Assembly (NCBI GenBank): GCA_046704745.1
Contig: JBJKRL010000031.1
Coordinates: 41,173 to 105,172 of the forward strand
Source of the DNA: CAWGGS01 sp046704745
GTDB lineage: Bacteria; Desulfobacterota; Desulfobulbia; Desulfobulbales; Desulfocapsaceae
DNA length: 64,000 nt
Direction of reading: 5' to 3'
Shown: positions 61,731 to 64,000 of the stretch, one piece after another
Layout of the letters: every line of letters starts with the position of its first letter
Position numbering within the stretch: the stretch's first letter is position 1
The notes under the pieces: generated by a model
The model's input: the letters and a program-made list of their open reading frames with translations, nothing else
Databases searched by the model: none
What the model was told of the DNA's origin: nothing
Position numbers and translations under genes: made by a program

Positions 61731-63146
61731 ATGACAATTATTACATCGGAAATGAAACATTGCCGAATCCTGCTGGTCGATGATGAGCAATCGGAACTGG
61801 ACGCCTACAGCCTGCTCTTGAACTCCATGGGCATTACCAACGTCTATACTGCAAGCGATAGCCGGAAGGTCCTGACAATGGTGGATGAATTGCAGTCGCC
61901 CATCGTATTTCTGGACCTGAATATGCCGTATTTGACCGGACAGGATGTGCTGAGGCAGTTGAAAGATCGGCATCCCCACGTCCCTGTCGTTATTATCACG
62001 GCTAATTCCGAGATCGAAACGGCGGTGGAGTGTCTTCGTCTCGGCGCCCATGATTACCTGGTCAAGCCCATCGATCTGAAGATGTTTTCTTCGGCATTGC
62101 GCAACGCTTTGGAGATCAGCCTGCTGCGAAATGAGGTGCTGTCACTGAAAGGGATCTCGTTTACAACCGGCACCTCCCGGCATCGGGCCTTTGAAAAGAT
62201 TGTGACCAGGAGTCCGAGCATGCTGTCCATCTTCAAATATATCGAGTCCATAGCCGACAGTGACATGCCGATCCTGATCCTCGGGGAGACGGGGTCAGGC
62301 AAGGAATTGATCGCCAAGGCGATTCACAAAACAAGCGGCCGTAAGGGCGAGTATGTCGTCGTCGATGTGTCCGGCCTTGATGACGCCTTGTTTTCCGACA
62401 CCCTGTTTGGTCATGCCAAAGGGGCCTATACCGGTGCCGACGGCGTTCGCTCGGGACTGATTGAAAAGGCCTCGGGCGGGACCATTTTTCTTGACGAAAT
62501 CGGTGATCTGAGTGAGATGTCCCAGGTGAAATTGCTGCGTCTTGTCCAGGAAAACATCTATTATCCACTCGGTTCCGATCGGCCCAAGCAGTGTTTTGCC
62601 CGGATCATCACTGCTGCCAACAAGGATCTGACACTGTTGGCAGGCCAGGAAGGAGGATTTAGGATGGACCTCTATTACCGACTCAGCACGCACCTGGTGC
62701 GTATCCCTCCGCTCAGGGATCGTCGGGAAGACATACCGGCCCTTACCGCCTTTCTGGTGGCGGAGGCGGCATCTTCTCTGCAGAAATCGGTACCCGTTAT
62801 CGAAGATCGGGCCATGTCTTTGTTGATGAAGCATCCGTTCTGGGGCAATGTCCGGGAGTTGAAATCCTATATCGCTGACGCGGTCGCACGGTGTGTGAAC
62901 GGCCGGATAGATGAGGCCCTGATAGTCGAACGTTTGGCAGGCTCGGTGCCGAAAGGTACGGATATTACCGCATCAATTTCTTCACTCTCAGAGCTGTATG
63001 GGCATTTCCCGAGTCTTGAGGAGTTGACCGATTGTGCCGTAGCCGAGGCCCTGACGTTGTCCGGCAGTAACCAAAGCCGGGCTGCCAAACTGCTCGGCAT
63101 TTCTCGGCAGGCTCTGCATAAAAGATTAAAAAAGCGTCGTAATTAA
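61731..63146 (+). CDS. Sigma-54-dependent response regulator (NtrC family)
   Basis: 471 residues. Receiver domain with D18 region (VDDEQ) and phosphorylation site D62 (FLDLNMP); AAA+ domain with Walker A GETGSGKE (185-192), sigma-54 contact loop GAYTGA (231-236) and Walker B TIFLDEIGD; C-terminal Fis-type helix-turn-helix (NQSRAAKLLGISRQALHKRL). All activator motifs are intact. AAGGA lies six bases before ATG 61731. It follows the kinase by 40 bp. Likely targets are the binding-protein gene downstream and perhaps gabT, both with sigma-54-like promoters. Confidence 0.9.
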   Translation: MTIITSEMKHCRILLVDDEQSELDAYSLLLNSMGITNVYTASDSRKVLTMVDELQSPIVFLDLNMPYLTGQDVLRQLKDRHPHVPVVIITANSEIETAVECLRLGAHDYLVKPIDLKMFSSALRNALEISLLRNEVLSLKGISFTTGTSRHRAFEKIVTRSPSMLSIFKYIESIADSDMPILILGETGSGKELIAKAIHKTSGRKGEYVVVDVSGLDDALFSDTLFGHAKGAYTGADGVRSGLIEKASGGTIFLDEIGDLSEMSQVKLLRLVQENIYYPLGSDRPKQCFARIITAANKDLTLLAGQEGGFRMDLYYRLSTHLVRIPPLRDRREDIPALTAFLVAEAASSLQKSVPVIEDRAMSLLMKHPFWGNVRELKSYIADAVARCVNGRIDEALIVERLAGSVPKGTDITASISSLSELYGHFPSLEELTDCAVAEALTLSGSNQSRAAKLLGISRQALHKRLKKRRN

Positions 63147-63157
63147 CCATGGTTAAC
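63142..63157. promoter_or_regulatory. Operator-like dyad at the regulator stop codon
   Basis: ATTAACC-AT-GGTTAAC has the same core and spacing as the dyads at 63330-63364, with two bases changed on each side relative to GTCAACC-NN-GGTTGAC (one outer change absent on the right). It overlaps the stop codon of the regulator gene. Confidence 0.4.
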
Positions 63158-63329
63158 CTCTGGTATGCTCTCCTGGTACATTCCGCACACCTTCGGGCCT
63201 TGTGCAGTTGCCCGGCGGGCCTCCGCCATGCGTTCGTAAGCGACGACCTCCGCCTCCCTGAATTATAAATACGCACGGCTGAGTCTGAAGAACCTTTTTT
63301 ACTTGTCTTGTCATAATCCGCTGGTGGCT

Positions 63330-63376
63330 GTCAACCTGGGTTGACGTTGTCAACCCAGGTTGACAAAATGGTTGAC
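63330..63376. promoter_or_regulatory. Tandem GTCAACC-NN-GGTTGAC dyads, probable activator sites
   Basis: Dyad 1 GTCAACCTGGGTTGAC (63330-63345), three bases, dyad 2 GTCAACCCAGGTTGAC (63349-63364), then a half site GGTTGAC (63370-63376). Paired dyads upstream of a sigma-54 promoter are what NtrC-family dimers bind; the encoded activator lies next door. Confidence 0.65.
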
Positions 63377-63763
63377 ATGTTCGTCTTCATGGGGATCCGG
63401 GGCTCCCCGACAGTTCCGCATTACCTGAATCTCCCTCCTGCTATGCCCAACATTGTCAGTCCGCCTTTTTCATAACTACCGGTCAATTTGTCTCCCGGCA
63501 GAAACAACAAGACATTTTGAAGGAACACATGTGTCGTCAAATTTGCGCAGTGTTCTCCAAAGGCACCCTACCAGATAAGCACCCTTCTGGTATGAACTTC
63601 GATTTCGAATTCCCTTGGGGTACCAGTCCGGTCAGCCCTCCCGGCATTTCGGCAATAAATAGAGTTCACTAGAGTTCAGGTCCGAAACCTTTGAACCTGA
63701 TGCAGCCTGAAATGATGAGAAGAAATGCGTGCTGGGGCGTCGGGAAGCAAACCAGCCGAAGCT

Positions 63764-63779
63764 TGGCACGCTATTTGTT
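63764..63779 (+). promoter_or_regulatory. Sigma-54-like promoter for the binding-protein gene
   Basis: TGGCACG-CTAT-TTGTT matches the -24 element exactly and the -12 element except GT for GC, at correct spacing. It is about 90 bp before the start codon and about 390 bp after the dyads. Confidence 0.65.
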
Positions 63780-63869
63780 ATAGGAGCGGGAAGATGGATC
63801 CGTGATCATCGGATCGTGGCGGTTTTTTTTAGATGTCCTTCGGGCATAACCTATTACAGAGAGGACCGT

Positions 63870-64000
63870 ATGAACATACTGCGCAAAATCACTTTACCCC
63901 TTGTGGCCGCTTCGTTGGCGCTGGGCACCTCTGTGCCGGCCAAGGCCGTGACCGTGAAAATCGGAAATATCCTTCCCCTTTCCGGCCCCTCGGCGACGGT
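63870..64000 (+). CDS. ABC transporter periplasmic amino-acid binding protein (LivK-type), N-terminal fragment
   Basis: The first 43 codons of a gene that runs past the window. GAGAGGA precedes ATG 63870. A signal peptide (hydrophobic about residues 7-20, likely cleavage after AKA) is followed by VTVKIGNILPLSGPSAT, the first strand and ligand loop of branched-chain amino-acid-type (LivK) binding proteins. Such proteins can also bind other small amino acids or amides, so GABA is possible. The gene is placed behind a sigma-54-like promoter and downstream of an amino-acid-sensing two-component system. Confidence 0.82.
   Translation, partial: MNILRKITLPLVAASLALGTSVPAKAVTVKIGNILPLSGPSAT

Larger units (their letters stand above)
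63147..63869. promoter_or_regulatory. Regulatory region upstream of the binding-protein gene
   Basis: 723 bp without a supported gene. It contains two adjacent dyads plus a half site (63330-63376), a sigma-54-like promoter (63764-63779), a weak TIR-like segment (63538-63555) and a leader of about 90 bases. Confidence 0.6.

Overview
The window most likely comes from an anaerobic deltaproteobacterium (Desulfobacterota, perhaps a Desulfobulbales-type sulfate reducer). This is inferred from gene families only: a four-subunit 2-oxoacid:ferredoxin oxidoreductase, a tungsten-type aldehyde:ferredoxin oxidoreductase, a full Bat aerotolerance operon, a bacteriohemerythrin, a CFI-box C-terminal protein and a very large NAD-glutamate dehydrogenase. 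No rRNA, tRNA, CRISPR array, phage or intact insertion sequence was seen.

Layout. 1-222 is the end of an acyl-CoA ligase. 0.67-19.3 kb is a plus-strand surface-polysaccharide block: GT4, LPG-synthase-type flippase, GlpD-like oxidoreductase, epimerase-methyltransferase fusion, acyltransferase, propeller protein, DUF2142-like membrane protein, two double GT2 enzymes, asparagine synthetase-type amidotransferase and three membrane or secreted proteins. 19.3-28.3 kb (minus) holds a hemerythrin and the operon moxR-DUF58-DUF4381-batA-batBC-batD-batE. After a divergent CDF transporter, 29.9-35.7 kb (plus) encodes KorDABC and glutamate dehydrogenase, i.e. glutamate to 2-oxoglutarate to succinyl-CoA. 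35.7-46.6 kb is a second polysaccharide region with two facing gene sets (deacetylase, GT4 and flippase on each strand, plus a second DUF2142-like protein), so several families of the first block recur. 47.4-50.3 kb is a sensor kinase/regulator pair of the proteobacterial dedicated-sortase type, with a CBM9-like sensor region. After a lone membrane protein, 53.0-64 kb is an amino-acid (probably GABA) utilisation module: small unknown protein plus molybdenum-storage-like protein; then on the minus strand gabT, a tungsto/molybdo-pterin AOR and succinate-semialdehyde dehydrogenase; then a dCACHE sensor kinase, a sigma-54 activator and the start of a LivK-type binding protein behind a sigma-54-like promoter.

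The most notable observations are: (1) the GABA/amino-acid module, in which AOR lies between the transaminase and SSADH, a metal-storage gene lies beside it, and the sensor carries the dCACHE amino-acid-binding residues; (2) paired GTCAACC-NN-GGTTGAC dyads downstream of the sigma-54 activator, plus two sigma-54-like promoters; (3) a family of about 112-bp nonautonomous elements with about 32-bp terminal inverted repeats, one copy split by a 105-bp insertion that carries its own hairpin; (4) a secreted protein whose start and signal peptide are joined only across an A10 tract; (5) tandem 150-185-bp palindromic repeats between polysaccharide genes; (6) duplicated polysaccharide gene sets.
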